Assembly (NCBI RefSeq): GCF_003086295.3
Contig: NC_092048.1
Location: forward strand, 38,688,425-38,752,424
Direction of reading: 5' to 3'
DNA length: 64,000 nucleotides
Origin: Arachis hypogaea
Taxonomy: Eukaryota > Streptophyta > Magnoliopsida > Fabales > Fabaceae
Shown here: piece by piece, positions 34,968 through 46,832 of the stretch
How the letters are laid out: the number at the start of each line of letters is the position of its first letter
Position numbering within the stretch: the stretch's first letter is position 1
Position numbers and translations under genes: made by a program
Notes under the pieces: generated by a model
The model's input: only the letters and a program-made list of their open reading frames with translations
Database searches by the model: none
What the model was told of the DNA's origin: nothing

Positions 34968-37579
34968 ATGTATAAAATGGAGGGTTATATTAGTTTAAAA
35001 ATATATTACAATGGTCAGATTTTATCTCACACACATGAAGGTGTGAGTTTTTTATGTGAGAATCCATGTGTTATTGTTGTTCCTCTTTCAATAACATATG
35101 AAGGACTTAAGAGTATACTTTCTCAAAGTATAGATTATCAAGTGCAAAAAAGAGTCATAAATATTCTGTATAGGCAGCCTGTGCTAGTATTTGGTGGTTT
35201 CGGCCAATTTCAAATAATGCATGTGACTGATGAAGCTAGTATGCAAAGAATGTTTTTTACCTATCATCAAACTAGAGCACAGGCTTCACTTATCGAGTTG
35301 TATGTTGAGTTCGAAGAAATCGATAATGTTGACTTTCCAGAACCCAACATAGACTGGGTGGGTTATAATACTGAAAGCGATGAAGAGTTTGAAGGTAATT
35401 ATGAAGTTGTTGGTCCAACTGAAAATGTAGAGGAAGATGAGATAATGGTTGAAAGAGATGTGGCTGATGTTGCAAATGCACTAACCGGACAACATCCATA
35501 TGGAGAGCCATCTTTTATGCATGCTTTGAATCTTGATGCCATGCATGCACCAGAATTTTCTGAATACGTCAATACAGGTAATTTTGTTGTTGTTGTTGTT
35601 GTTATTCACTTTTTTAATATTAGTAATATTATTATTTGTTTTGCTTTTATGTTAGTATTATTTTTATTTTTTAAATTGTTATTAATATTTATTGTTGTCA
35701 TTATTATTATTAATAAAGAATATTATTTAGATTTATTTTTGTTTTATTATTGGTGTAGCCCCAGTTATTGTAGCTGCCGGTGAATTCGCCGTTGGAATGG
35801 AGTTTAACTCTAGAGAGGTTGTTATTCCATCAGTTAAAGAGTATACCATTCGAAGAGGAGTTGATTACAGGGTATATGAATCAGAACCAACAACATTCTA
35901 TGCTAAATGCGTACAGTACGGAACAAGTTGTGATTGGCTTATCAGAGTTAGTCTTATGAAAAGACAGTATTGTTGGGTGATAAGGAGGTACAATGGTAGT
36001 CACACGTGCACCAGAAGTACCATATCTCAGGATCATGCTAAACTGGACTCTGATACAATTGCAGAAGCGATAAAGCCATTAGTTGAAGCTGACCCGTCCA
36101 TAAAGGTGAAGTCTATCATTGCTGAAGTGCAGTCGAAGTTCAACTACACGATAAGTTATCGCAAAGCATGGTTGGCCAAGCAAAAGGCAATGGAGAAAAT
36201 ATTTGGTGGGTGCAAATCTTCATATGAAGCTTTTCCCACATGGTTTGAAGCAATGGTTGCAAAAGAACCATCAGCAGCTGTTGAGTATGAAATTGCATAT
36301 GGTATCGAGGGGATGAGTTAGTTGAAGATCTCCGAATTCTGACACGAGTCTTCTGGGCTTTCTACCCATGCATTAAAGCATTCAGAAGTTGCAAGCCAGT
36401 GGTTCAGATTGACAACACACATTTGTATGGGAAGTATAAAGGAGCTCTTTTAGTTACAGTATCACAAGATGGCAATGGAAATATCGTGCCTCTTGCATTT
36501 GCCATAGTCAAAGGTGAGACTGCCGATGCCTGGAACTTTTTTCTTAGCCATTTGTGAACACATGTAGTTAATCGGGATGGTGTTGCCCTTATCTCTGATC
36601 GACACGAGTCAATCATCTCAGCTGTGGGTCGTAGTAATGGAGCATGGGAATATCCGAGAGCTATTCACATGTTTTGCATCCGACATATAGCATCCAACTT
36701 TTTGAGGAGTTTCAAGGCACCACTCTTGCAAAGTCTAATTGTCAACATTGGCTATTCTAGAATAATGCGTGAATTCGATACGCGTTACCAGAGATTATGT
36801 GAGCGGGGGGAGGCTTACAAGCAGTGGTTAGACCGGATCCCTCGACAGCAGTATGCCTTGGCATATGTGGTGGACATCGTTGGGGCCATATGACAACTAA
36901 CTTAGTGGAGTGCATTAATGGAGTATTGAAAGGGGCACGCAATCTTCCGATCACAACCTTTGTTAAGACAACTTTTTACAGGCTAAATGCATTGTTCATA
37001 AGGAAGAGAGCTGAGGCTGAGGCTCGTATAAGTGTAGGACAACTATTCTCTGAATATGCAACTCAGAAAATTCTGTCAAATCAGCACTCAGCGGGGAACA
37101 TACAAGTTAACTTATTTGATAGGCAGAACGAGGTCTTTGAAGTGCGCGAGATGGCAAGTGGGTTAGAGTTTGCAGTAGACTTGCGCCTTCAGCGTTGTGA
37201 TTGTGGTGAGTTTCAGGTGGATCGAATTCCATGTCGCCATGTATTTGCCTGCTGTGCAAACCAGCGCCTGGATTGGAAATAGTATGTGCACGAGGTTTAT
37301 ACGATGGGTGAGATCCAAAAGGTATACAAGACCCGATTCAGGCCAGTAGGAAACCCAACAACATGGTCTGTTCATGAAGGACCAAGACTCGTACCCAATC
37401 CCCAACTCAAGCGAGTGGCCAAAAGTCGTTATAAGAAAACTCGCTTCTTGAATGAGATGGATATTCGTGATCTACGTGGTCCTAGGCATTGTAGGCTTTG
37501 TGGCGGTGAGGGTCATAGCCGAAGCAGATGCCTGCGCCGTGGTGAAACCAGTTCTAGTGGATCGGCTCTAAATTCGTAG
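34968..37579 (+). pseudogene. Mutator-like (MULE) transposase, decayed
   Basis: Exon 1 is 34968-35577, followed by an intron with GT/AG ends (35578-35758, containing a GTT microsatellite), then exon 2. The N-terminal MuDR-type DNA-binding region reads MEFNSREVVIPSVKEYTIRRGVDYR, CVQYGTSCDWLIR, GSHTCTRS. The catalytic core keeps DDE residues in VVQIDNTHLYG, LISDRHESI and [15 protein letters not shown] finger ([20 protein letters not shown]) and a CCHC knuckle ([14 protein letters not shown]) follow. Breaks: frameshift near 36310, TGA at 36555-36557, frameshift near 36870, TAG at 37280-37282. All domains are present, so the copy died recently. Terminal repeats were not identified; the right one would lie beyond E4. 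Confidence 0.85.
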
Positions 37580-37641
37580 TCTGTGGCCTTAGTTGTTTCC
37601 AACAACTTATTTAGTTTGATATTTTATGAGTGAAAAATTGA

Positions 37642-37811
37642 TGGTTTAGAATTTTACAAATAAAATTCTCGTTGCAAGTATAGTTTCTAAACCAACAAAT
37701 AATCCTCTCATGCAAAAAATTGTTTGTCACAAGTACAAACCCCAATAAAAATAACCGAGGTATTCAAACCTCGGGTCGTCTCTCAAAGGAATTGCAGGGA
37801 AGTGTTCTTGT
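37642..37811 (-). repeat. E4 3' LTR, piece 1
   Basis: Starts TGGTTTAGAATTTTACAAATA on the plus strand and ends in CTTGT (37807-37811), the E2 target duplication. Continues at 48562. Confidence 0.65.
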
Positions 37812-38117
37812 TGATGACAAGTCATCTTAGCCTAGTTTCACTAGTCTTTTTCTTTTGTTTTCAATTGATTTTATGCACTTTCTTGAGCCATAAGTAAGCC
37901 AATTGGGTAGAATTTCATATTTCCTTTGATTCAATCAACCATGGATGAATTAATGCAATTTCATGAGATTTTGTGGTATAATTGTCATATATTATGAAAG
38001 AATAACAAACTCATAATTTTGAGCATAGCTTTGATGTGTTTGGTTGATTGATAATAGGTGAAAAGAGCTTCGAAGAAGGTTGAAGAAAGAAGAAAGGGCA
38101 AGGAGCAAGAGAGAACA

Positions 38118-38522
38118 AAAAGCTTGAGCAAAAGCTTGCCTCAAACTTTAGCTCAAGCTTTTGGAAAAGTTGAAATCACCCAGGATGGAGCAAAAGCTTG
38201 CGCCAACATTTGCCTAAAACTTTTTGGCAAACGTTGGCGCCACACACCAACACCCTGGAGGAGAAAAGCTTGCGCCAACGTTTGCCTCAAACTTTTTGGC
38301 AAACGTTGGCGCCACACATGCATACCCTGGAGGAGAAAAGCTTGCGCCAACGTTTGCCTCAAGCTTTTTGGCAAACGTTGGCGCCACACATGCACACAAG
38401 GGGATCCACGTTTGGCTAAAAGTTTGACCTCAAACTTTAGCTCAAACGTGGATATCAGCAAAAGGGGGTGGCTGATATAAAAAGCTTGAGCAAAAGTATG
38501 CCTCAAACTTTGACTCAAGCTT
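38118..38522. repeat. 72-bp tandem hairpin array in the U3 of E2, 5' LTR
   Basis: Three units with starts exactly 72 bp apart (38200, 38272, 38344). Each has a 15-bp inverted repeat GCGCCAACGTTTGCC / GGCAAACGTTGGCGC around an 11-bp spacer. Three further hairpins with other arms flank them: GCTTGAGC..GCTCAAGC (38122-38158), CCACGTTTG..CAAACGTGG (38405-38454) and GCTTGAG..CTCAAGC (38482-38522). The spacer keeps a TTTGCCTCAAACTTT theme throughout. Its twin is 47138-47542. Confidence 0.8.
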
Positions 38523-38653
38523 TTGTGCTTTATGTCCCGATTCACAATGGGTTTCTCTCTAACTCCAAGTGCAATCAACAGAGGCTTTTATCAACCCAAT
38601 TCCATCAAGAGCAAAGGCCCAATTCAAGGCTTGAAGACCATTTGAAGAAAGTG

Positions 38654-38662
38654 TATAAATAG
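38654..38662 (+). promoter_or_regulatory. LTR TATA box (E2)
   Basis: TATAAATAG, about 130 bp after the last hairpin of the U3 array. Identical copy at 47674-47682 in the 3' LTR. Confidence 0.6.
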
Positions 38663-39542
38663 CTTAGGATTTAAGTTTTCCGAGAGCTTTTCTTTAGCAT
38701 TGGGAAAAACACTTACAGAGAGAGCTCACCTTTACATTTCTTGGCATTGTTGTTTTAATTCAAGGGAATTTGGGAGGAGAATTGATCTCTCTTCTTCCTT
38801 GTTCTTGCTTGAGCACTCTTTACTTTTATTGCTTCGGATCTTGGGTGAAGAATTGAAGAACTTCTGTTTCAATCTCACCTTGAGATCTTGTTAAATTTTC
38901 TGCATAATTGAATTCCAATTTCTGTTAATTGCTTTTTCTTCTACTCTTTCTGCAATTTACATTTCTTTATTTCCTTTGCAATTGTTCTTGCTGGATCTAG
39001 GAAGGCAGTGAGATCTAGACTCAGCTATCTAGTCTCTTGAGTCCTGAGATCTACAGTTTTAAATTTCAATTTCCTTATTTCATTGCTACACCAAGCTTTT
39101 TCTCATTTCCGTTTTAGATCCAGTTTAATTCAAGTCATCTTCTACTTTTCTGTTTATTGCATTTTAATTTTCCTTGTTTAATTTCTGCAAATCCAATTCC
39201 CAATTCCCTTTATAGTTCAAGCAATTTATATTTCTTGCATTTTAAGATTCTGCAATTTATATTACTTGCACTTTAAGATTCAGCCTCTTTAATTCCTCTG
39301 CACTTTAAATTCTTGCCAATTGTCCCTCTCCCTTTTAATTTCATGCAATTTAGCTTCTGTTGAATACAAACCACTCAAATCAACTCTTGATTCGCTAGAC
39401 TAAGTCATCCACTAAACTAAAATTGCTCAATCCTTCAATCCCTGTGGGATCGACCTCACTCCCATGAGTTTTATTACTTGATGCGACCCGGTGCACTTGC
39501 CGGTTAGTTTCGTGTTGGATCGTTTTCCACACATCAAGTTTT

Positions 39543-39560
39543 TGGCGCCGTTGCCGGGGA
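39543..39560 (+). other. Primer-binding site, tRNA-Asp (E2)
   Basis: TGGCGCCGTTGCCGGGGA, an exact complement of the tRNA-Asp 3' end, 6 nt after the LTR. A short leader of 184 nt follows to the gag ATG at 39745. Confidence 0.9.
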
Positions 39561-39744
39561 TTGAAATAGATTGACAATAATTAAGTGAAGTGGAGATCTA
39601 GATCTAGCGTTTTTATTTTCCGTTTCTCTAACTTTGGACTAACCCACTAACTGTTTGAATTTTTGCTTGAGCTAACTACAATTTCATCATGGATTGAAGT
39701 ATTGCTATCCTTCTGGTTTTGTATGATTTTTCGGTCTTGTTTGC

Positions 39745-42318
39745 ATGTCAGAGACAAGGAGAGCTATACCAACCTTTTGTGAACAAGACGAAAGAACCCT
39801 CAGGAGATTAAGAAGAGCTGAAAGAGGGAAAAACATTGTTGAAGAAGAGGATTCGGAAGAAGAAGAATTCCAAGATATGGAGGAACATACAACAATTCCA
39901 ACTAATCCACAAGGAGGAGCAGCTAATAACAACAACAATCCACCACAGAGAAGAGTCTTGGCTTCCTACACATTTGCAAATCCTAGACATTGTGGGAGTA
40001 GCATTCATACCCCAAATGTTAATGCAAATAACTTTGAACTAAAGCCACAACTCATCACATTAGTTCAAAATAATTGCTCCTATGGAGGAGGACCACTTGA
40101 AGATCCAAATCAACACTTGTCCACTTTCTTGAGGATTTGTAACACTGTTAAAACCAATGGAGTGCATCCTGACAGCTATAAGCTACTTCTATTTCCATTC
40201 TCTCTCAGAGACAAAGCCACCCAATGGTTGGAATCTTTCCCAAGAGACAGCATTGACAATTGGGATGATCTAGTGAGCGAATTCCTTGCCAAATTTTACC
40301 CACCTCAAAGGGTTATCAGATTGAAGACTGAAGTACAAACATTCACCCAAATGGAGGTTGAACCATTATATGAGGCATGGGAAAGGTACAAGGCTCTGAT
40401 CAGGAAGTGTCCCCCTGGAATGTTCAATGAGTGGGATAGATTGCAGAATTTCTATGAAGGCTTGACATTGAAATCTCAAGAGGCCTTGGATCATTCAGCT
40501 GGAGGCTCTTTGCAACTCATGAAAACTGCAGAAGAAGCTCAAAATCTCATTGATATGGTAGCTAACAACCAGTATTTCTTCGCTCACCAAAGGCAACACC
40601 AACCATCACAGAGGAAGGGAGTGATGGAGTTGGAAGGAGTGGACTCAATCCTAGCTCAAAACAAATTGATGCAGCAGCAGATTCAACAACAATTTGAGCA
40701 AATGGCCAAGAGGATTGATAACCTCCAAGTTGCAGCAGTAAGCACCAATCAACCATCAACCACATGGGGAACAAATGAAGAAACTCAAGAGGAGCAACAG
40801 CAGGAGCAAGTCCAGTACATGCACAACCAAAATTCTGGGTCAAATGAAGTCTATGGTGATACTTACAACCCTTCATGGAAGAACCATCCAAACCTGAGGT
40901 GGGGAGATAACCATAACCAAAACCAACAACCATGGCAAAGAAATTCAAATCAAAACACTTCAAGAAACAACCAAAACAACAACCAGCAGCAAACCACCCA
41001 AAACCCTTACAGAAAACCCCAAAACAACCACCCCAACTCCAACCATTATCCATCCAATAACCAACCCACAAACCAAAATACTTACCACCAACCCTCAACA
41101 CCCCATAACCAGCCAATTTCACAGGACTCTCAGAGAATCACTAACCTGGAAACCTTGATAGACAAAATGTGGAAACACCAAGAAATGACAACCAAAAATC
41201 AAGAAGCCTCCATAAAGAATATGGAGAGGCAAATTGGCCAGCTCTCTAAACTCCTGGCAACAGAGAGACCATCAAGTTCCCTGCCAAGTGACACAATTTC
41301 AAATCCTAAGGAAGAATGCAAGGCAATACAGTTAAGAAGTGGGAGAACATTGATGAGCAACAATAACACTACAAGGAAGCAAGTGGAGAACAGCAAAAGG
41401 CCAATAAAGGGAGAAAAGCCAACACACGCAGAGGAAGCCAATGGTGATAATGCAATGGCAAGCAAGCAAACTTCAAAGCAAACTCAAAAAAAGGAGGAAC
41501 AATCAAAAATTCCAAAAAAGGGGAATGAAGCAATTGAAGAGCCAACCAAGAATCAAAAGCAACAAGCAGAGAAGAACTTTGTACCTCCACTGCCATATCC
41601 CCAGAGATTCAACAAGGAGGCTAAGGATCAACACTTTCATAAGTTCCTTGAGACTTTCAAGAAGTTGGAGATAAATATTCCCTTAGCTGAGGCACTGGAG
41701 CAAATGCCCCTATATGCCAAGTTCATGAAGGAGCTAATCAACAAGAAGAGAAGTTGGCAAGAAAAGGAAACTATCATGCTCACTGAAGAATGTAGCGCTG
41801 TGATCCAGATGGGTATCCCACCAAAGCTCAACGACCCAGGGAGTTTTGTAGTCTCATGCACCATAGGCAAGATAACATTGGAAAATGCCTTATGTGATCT
41901 AGGTGTCAGCATCAACTTGATGCCTCTATCATTGATGAGAAAGCTTGCCATAGAAGAAATCAAACCTACCAGGATGTCACTAGTAATGACCGATAGATCA
42001 ATCAAGACACCTAATGGAATTGTGGAGAATTTACTAGTGAAGGTTGGAAAGTTTATCTTCCCCACAGACTTCGTAATCTTAGACACAGAAGGGGAAGGAA
42101 ATAACTCAATCATCTTGGGGAGACCATTTCTAGCCATAGCAAGAACTACTATTGATATGGAGAAGGGAGAAATGACCTTCAGGGTGCATAATGAACAAAT
42201 GGTAATCAATGTCTTCAAATCAATGCAACACCCCTCAGAGCAAGAGAACTACATGAATGTGGATATGATAGAAGGGCTGGTAGAAGAAATGTTTGAAGAT
42301 AACTATTTGGAGCATTAG
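39745..42318 (+). pseudogene. E2 gag and protease (one stop at the end)
   Basis: 857 uninterrupted codons. The acidic N-terminus is followed by the gag core (FELKPQLITLVQNN, LLLFPFSLRDKATQWLE, FLAKFYPPQRV, YEAWERYKALIRKCPPG, FYEGLTLKSQEALDHSAGG, residues about 90-270). Next comes a very Asn/Gln-rich linker (about 330-480), a coiled-coil segment, and the aspartic protease with ALCDLGVSINLM (Asp about residue 718) and ILGRPFLAI. E1 has Ala where this has Val after the catalytic DLG. A TAG at 42316-42318 interrupts the passage to reverse transcriptase in the same frame; the next 6 codons are open before an ATG at 42337. Readthrough or point mutation are both possible. Confidence 0.85.
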
Positions 42319-45276
42319 AAAGAACAAGGAGAGGAAGTGGTAGAAATATTCATTGAAGACAAGAAAGAGGATAAACCAAAACAGGAGTTGAAACCTCTCC
42401 CTCCTCACCTCAAATACGTTTTTCTTGGGGAAGTAGAGGCATTACCAGTGATCATAAATTCCTCCTTGAACATGGATGAGGAAGCAAGGTTGATTGAAGT
42501 ATTAAAAGCTCACAAAACAGCCTTGGGGTGGACAATTGAGGACATCAAAGGCATCAGCCCTGCTATTTGTATGCATAAAATTTTATTGGAGGAAGAATCA
42601 AAACCTGTGGTTCAACCTCAAAGAAGACTCAACCCAACCATGAAAGAGGTGGTTCAAAAAGAAGTGATGAAGCTATGGAATGCTGGGATAATTTTTCCAA
42701 TCTCAGACAGCTCTTGGGTGAGTCCGGTTCAAATTGTGCCAAAAAAGGGAGGAATGACAGTCATCACCAATGAGAAGAATGAGTTGATCCCCACTAGGAC
42801 AGTGACTGGGTGGAGAATGTGCATAGACTACAGGAGATTGAATGATGCAACAAGAAAAGATCATTTTCCTCTGCCTTTCATTGATCAAATGTTGGAAAGA
42901 CTAGCAGGCCATGCTTATTACTGCTTCCTGGATGGGTATTCTGGTTACAATCAAATAGTAGTGGACCCCAAGGATCAAGAGAAGACCTCCTTCACATGCC
43001 CATTTGGAGTTTTTGCCTATAGGAGGATGCCCTTTGGGTTGTGCAACGCCCCAGCCACTTTTCAAAGGTGTATGCTTTCCATCTTTTCTGATATGGTGGA
43101 AAAATTCTTAGAAGTCTTCATGGATGATTTTTCTGTTTTTGGCAATTCATTTAACACTTGCTTGCATAACTTAACTCTTGTTTTGAAAAGATGCCAAGAA
43201 ACTAATTTGGTGTTGAATTGGGAAAAGTGCCATTTCATGGTTCCGGAAGGAATAGTTCTTGGGCATAAAGTGTCATGTAGAGGTATAGAAGTTGATAAAG
43301 CTAAAATAGAAGTTATTGAAAAACTCCCTATACCTGTTAATGTGAAAGCAGTAAGAAGTTTTCTTGGGCATGCTGGCTTCTACAGAAGGTTCATCAAAGA
43401 CTTTTCAAAAATAGCAAAACCGTTGAGCAATTTACTAATGAATGATATCCCCTTCATTTTTGATGACAACTGTAAACATGCCTTTGAAACTCTCAAGAGA
43501 AAGCTCATTACAGCACCAATCATCACACCCCCTGATTGGAATTTACCTTTTGAACTTATGTGTGATGCAAGCAACCTTGCTATTGGTGCTGTACTTGGGC
43601 AAAAAAAGGACAAATTACATCATGTCATATATTATGCTAGCAAAGTGTTGAATGAAACACAGAAAAATTATACCACTACTGAAAAAGAACTTTTAGCAAT
43701 TGTATATGCATTTGATAAGTTTAGACAATACTTGATCGGTTCAAAAGTTATAGTATACACTGACCATTCTGCTCTCAAGTATTTAATGTCTAAATATGAT
43801 TCAAAGCCAAGGCTTATTAGGTGGGTGTTGCTGCTACAAGAATTTGATATTGAAGTGAGGGATAGGAAGGGAAGTGAAAATCAAGTAGCAGATCATCTAT
43901 CAAGAGTACCACAAGAAGCTAAGCAAGATAAACCACAGCAAGTAAATGAGAACTTCCCTGATGAACACCTCTTCCAAGTTCAACAAACACCTTGGTTTGC
44001 TGACATAGCAAACTACAAGGTAGGAAGGAAGATACCTCAAGAATTTTCCAAGCAACAAATGAAGAAATTACTCAATGAAGCAAGGAAGTTCTTGTGGGAT
44101 GAACCTTTTCTATTCAAGAGATGCTCTGATGGAATGATTAGGAGGTGTGTCCCTGAAAGTGAAATGAAGGACATACTATGGCATTGCCATGGCTCAGCAT
44201 ATGGTGGACACTTTGGACCAGAGAGAACAGCTGCAAAGGTATTACAGAGTGGGTTTTATTGGCCAACTATCTTCAAGGATGCCAGAGAGTTTGTTCACCA
44301 ATGCAATGAATGTCAAAGAACTAGAGGATTGACAAAAAGAAATGAGATGCCTCAAAATTTCATCCTGGAAGTGGAGCTATTTGACTTATGGGGCATTGAT
44401 TTCATGGGACCCTTTCCCCCTTCCTACTCTTTTAGATATATCTTGGTGGCAGTAGAGTACGTCTCAAAGTGGGTGGAAGCCATAGCCACAACCACCTGTG
44501 ATGCACAGATTGTCCTCCAATTCCTTAAAAAGCATATTTTCACAAGATATGGAGTGCCCAAGGGTCTTGTTAGTGATGGTGGTGGTCACTTTTACAACAA
44601 ACAGATGGAGAAACTCCTTCACAAATATGGAGTAATCCATAAAGTAGCCACACCTTACCACCCTCAAACTAATGGCCAATCTGAACTAGCAAATAGGGAA
44701 TTAAAGAAGATCCTAGAGAAAACAGTGGGAAGCACAAGAAAAGATTGGGCTAGGAAGCTAGAAGATGCATTATGGGCATATAGGACAGCTTTCAAAACTC
44801 CCATTGGCAAGTCACCCTTTCAGCTATTGTATGGCAAATCCTGCCACCTCCCTGTAGAGCTTGAACACAGAGCTTTTTGGGCCACTAAACTCCTCAATCT
44901 TGATTCCCAAGCTGCAGGAGAGAAAAGGTTGTTACAACAAAATGAGTTGGATGAATTCAGGCTAGAAGCCTATGAGAGTGCTAAGATATACAAGGAAAGA
45001 GCTAAGAGGTGGCATGATTAAAAAATCACAAAGAAGGAGTTCAAGCCAGGACAGCAAATGCTCTTGTATAACTCAAGGCTTAAGATCTTCCCTGGCAAAC
45101 TTAAGTCTAAGTGGAATGGCCCATATTTGGTGACAAAGGTTTTTCCTTATGGGAGTATTGAATTGCTAGATGAAGCAACAAAGAGTCAATTCACAGCAAA
45201 TGGTCACAGAGCAAAGATGTACTTGGGAGGACAATGGGATAAGGAAAAAGAGGTTCAGAGCCTACAGCCTTCTTGA
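42319..45276 (+). pseudogene. E2 reverse transcriptase, RNase H and integrase (one stop near the end)
   Basis: Same frame as gag. Reverse transcriptase shows [38 protein letters not shown] and FMDDFSVFG (codons near 43117-43143). RNase H shows [40 protein letters not shown]. Integrase has the HHCC finger ([20 protein letters not shown]) and a DD35E triad: Asp at 44398 and 44575, Glu at 44683. A TAA at 45019-45021, right after RWHD, separates the C-terminal GPY/F-type module (LKIFPGKLKSKWNGPY), which ends with TGA 45274-45276. All catalytic motifs look intact, so it would be near-functional apart from the two stops. Confidence 0.9.
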
Positions 45277-45289
45277 AAAGAATTGAAGG

Positions 45290-45338
45290 ATGTCAAGCTA
45301 GTGACATTAAAAGAGCGCTTGTTGGGAGGCAACCCAAC
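45290..45338 (+). other. Post-pol double hairpin, E2
   Basis: Hairpin A: ATGTCA-AGCTAG-TGACAT (45290-45307), six perfect pairs. AGCGCTT follows, then hairpin B: GTTGGG-AGGCAA-CCCAAC (45321-45338), six perfect pairs. It starts 13 nt after the pol stop. Confidence 0.75.
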
Positions 45339-45411
45339 CAGAGGTAGTTTTCTTTTCATAGCCTTTTCAATAAAAATGTTGAATAATTGGTATGCATTGC
45401 AAGGAGCTATG

Positions 45412-45669
45412 TTTGGTGTTACACACCAAAACAATTTAAAGGAGAACGAAGGATTATAAGTTTGGTGTTCTACCAAAACATCATTTAAAAACACATTCTC
45501 ACTTCTTGCACAATACTAGCTCCAAGCAATCAAACAGATTATTCAATTACTTAATTGCTCTCTAGTTTTAACTTCATAACCTTTAGCAAGAACATAAGAT
45601 TGTACATATAGTTACCCTGTTGCATCAGAGGAAGTGGCAAGGAACTAAGTTTGGTGTTCCCGCACCAAA
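45412..45669 (+). repeat. Three TTTGGTG hairpins in the E2 3' region
   Basis: TTTGGTGT-TAC-ACACCAAA (45412-45430), TTTGGT-GTTCT-ACCAAA (45461-45477) and TTTGGTG-TTCCCG-CACCAAA (45650-45669). The left arm is the AAGTTTGGTGTT word found next to every 3' LTR here. The right arms and loops differ, so the hairpins are not simple copies. Confidence 0.65.
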
Positions 45670-46832
45670 TTAAATCCAAAAGCCGCACTCAATTCATGCA
45701 TACTAACCAGTCACCTAAGGGCTTGAGAAGCAAGCAACTTTTGAGAATTGTGCAGGGAACTAACCACTAATTGAAGACATTATGCACCATGACTCAAAAA
45801 GGGACCAACAGAAATAAGGACAAAAGAACTGCAAACCAATAGGTTGTATCTATACTTAACTTCAGCTGTTGAGAGATGCTATGATTTATATCTTGCTAAA
45901 GTGTTCATCTAGTACAAGTAGAATCAATTTTTTTTTTGAAATAAATAAGCTAGTCTAAGTGTGTGCTTGTGTGTTTACTTTCACTTAACTAAATGCAAGC
46001 TTTGTCCCCTGCATCTTTAATTCAATAAAAGAAATGTTTGAATGTGAAGTGAGATAGTTCTCTGTTAGATAGAAGTACAATAATAGTGAGTGGTGGTATG
46101 AATGTATGATTGTATGATAGCTCACTTTTAGTGAATAAGAGAACTAGGCTGTCTCCTTTTGAGTAGAAAGTAGCTCACTGTCTATGAATCTCAATCAAAT
46201 AAAAGTCCTTGGTTAAAAAGAAGAACAAAAAGAGAAAAGAAAAAGCCAAAGGTGGCAGCAGGACAAAAGAAGAAAGAAAATAAAGCTAGACACCAATAGC
46301 TTGAACCTTAGAATATATGCCTGTGGTGTTTTTGTACTAGGATCTGCTTGGATTATTAAGTTCTTTGGAGTGCATCAACACTTGGTAACTTGGGTTAACT
46401 AACCCGGGATTATCAACTGAAAGTCCACTATCAATAGCAACCTAGTTACAAGGCATTTAGTAACCCAAAGAGGTGTTGGACATCAATGTTCTAAATAGGA
46501 ATGTGAGCCAAGTGTCTATAGTGAATAATGTGTCAAGCATAAAGAAAGAAAAGAGCTTGTTACACATGACACTGAACTAAAGCTTATAGAAAAAAAAAAT
46601 AATAGCCAAGGACAAAATAATAAGTGAGAAGTCATAGCAGTGTGTTACTTGATGCTTGGAGGATACTTTCTAGGCCTAAATATCAATAAGAAGTGAGTGT
46701 TTACATATCTACATGAAACCCCATAAACTACCAATAATACTCTGCTAGCATGAACATCCTCTTCCATTTCATTCTTTCTTCTCAATAATTCTTTTCTTGC
46801 TTGGGGACAAGCAAGCTTTAAGTTTGGTGTTG
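45670..46832 (+). other. 3' non-coding region of E2
   Basis: No ORF2 and no other frame. It ends with GCTTGGGGACAAGCAA then TTTAAGTTTGGTGTTG (46799-46832) against the LTR. Confidence 0.7.

Larger units (their letters stand above)
37812..39536 (+). repeat. 5' LTR of E2
   Basis: Begins TGATGACAAGTCATCTTAGC (itself containing the palindrome TGATGACAAGTCATC) and ends TTCCACACATCA. The hairpin array at 38118-38522 lies upstream of a TATA box (38654-38662, TATAAATAG). Confidence 0.9.

Noticed and set aside
38200..38386. Regular 72-bp repeats suggesting a CRISPR array
   Set aside because: Plant nuclear LTR DNA, three units only, no unique spacers, no cas genes.
38058..38578. Overlapping frames on both strands in the E2 LTRs (also 47078-47598)
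   Set aside because: They follow the 72-bp hairpin repeat, occur in both LTRs and differ only as the LTRs do.
40562..41122. 186-codon minus-strand frame inside E2 gag
   Set aside because: Shadow of the Asn/Gln-rich linker read backwards, giving an odd Cys/Gly/Trp-rich peptide.
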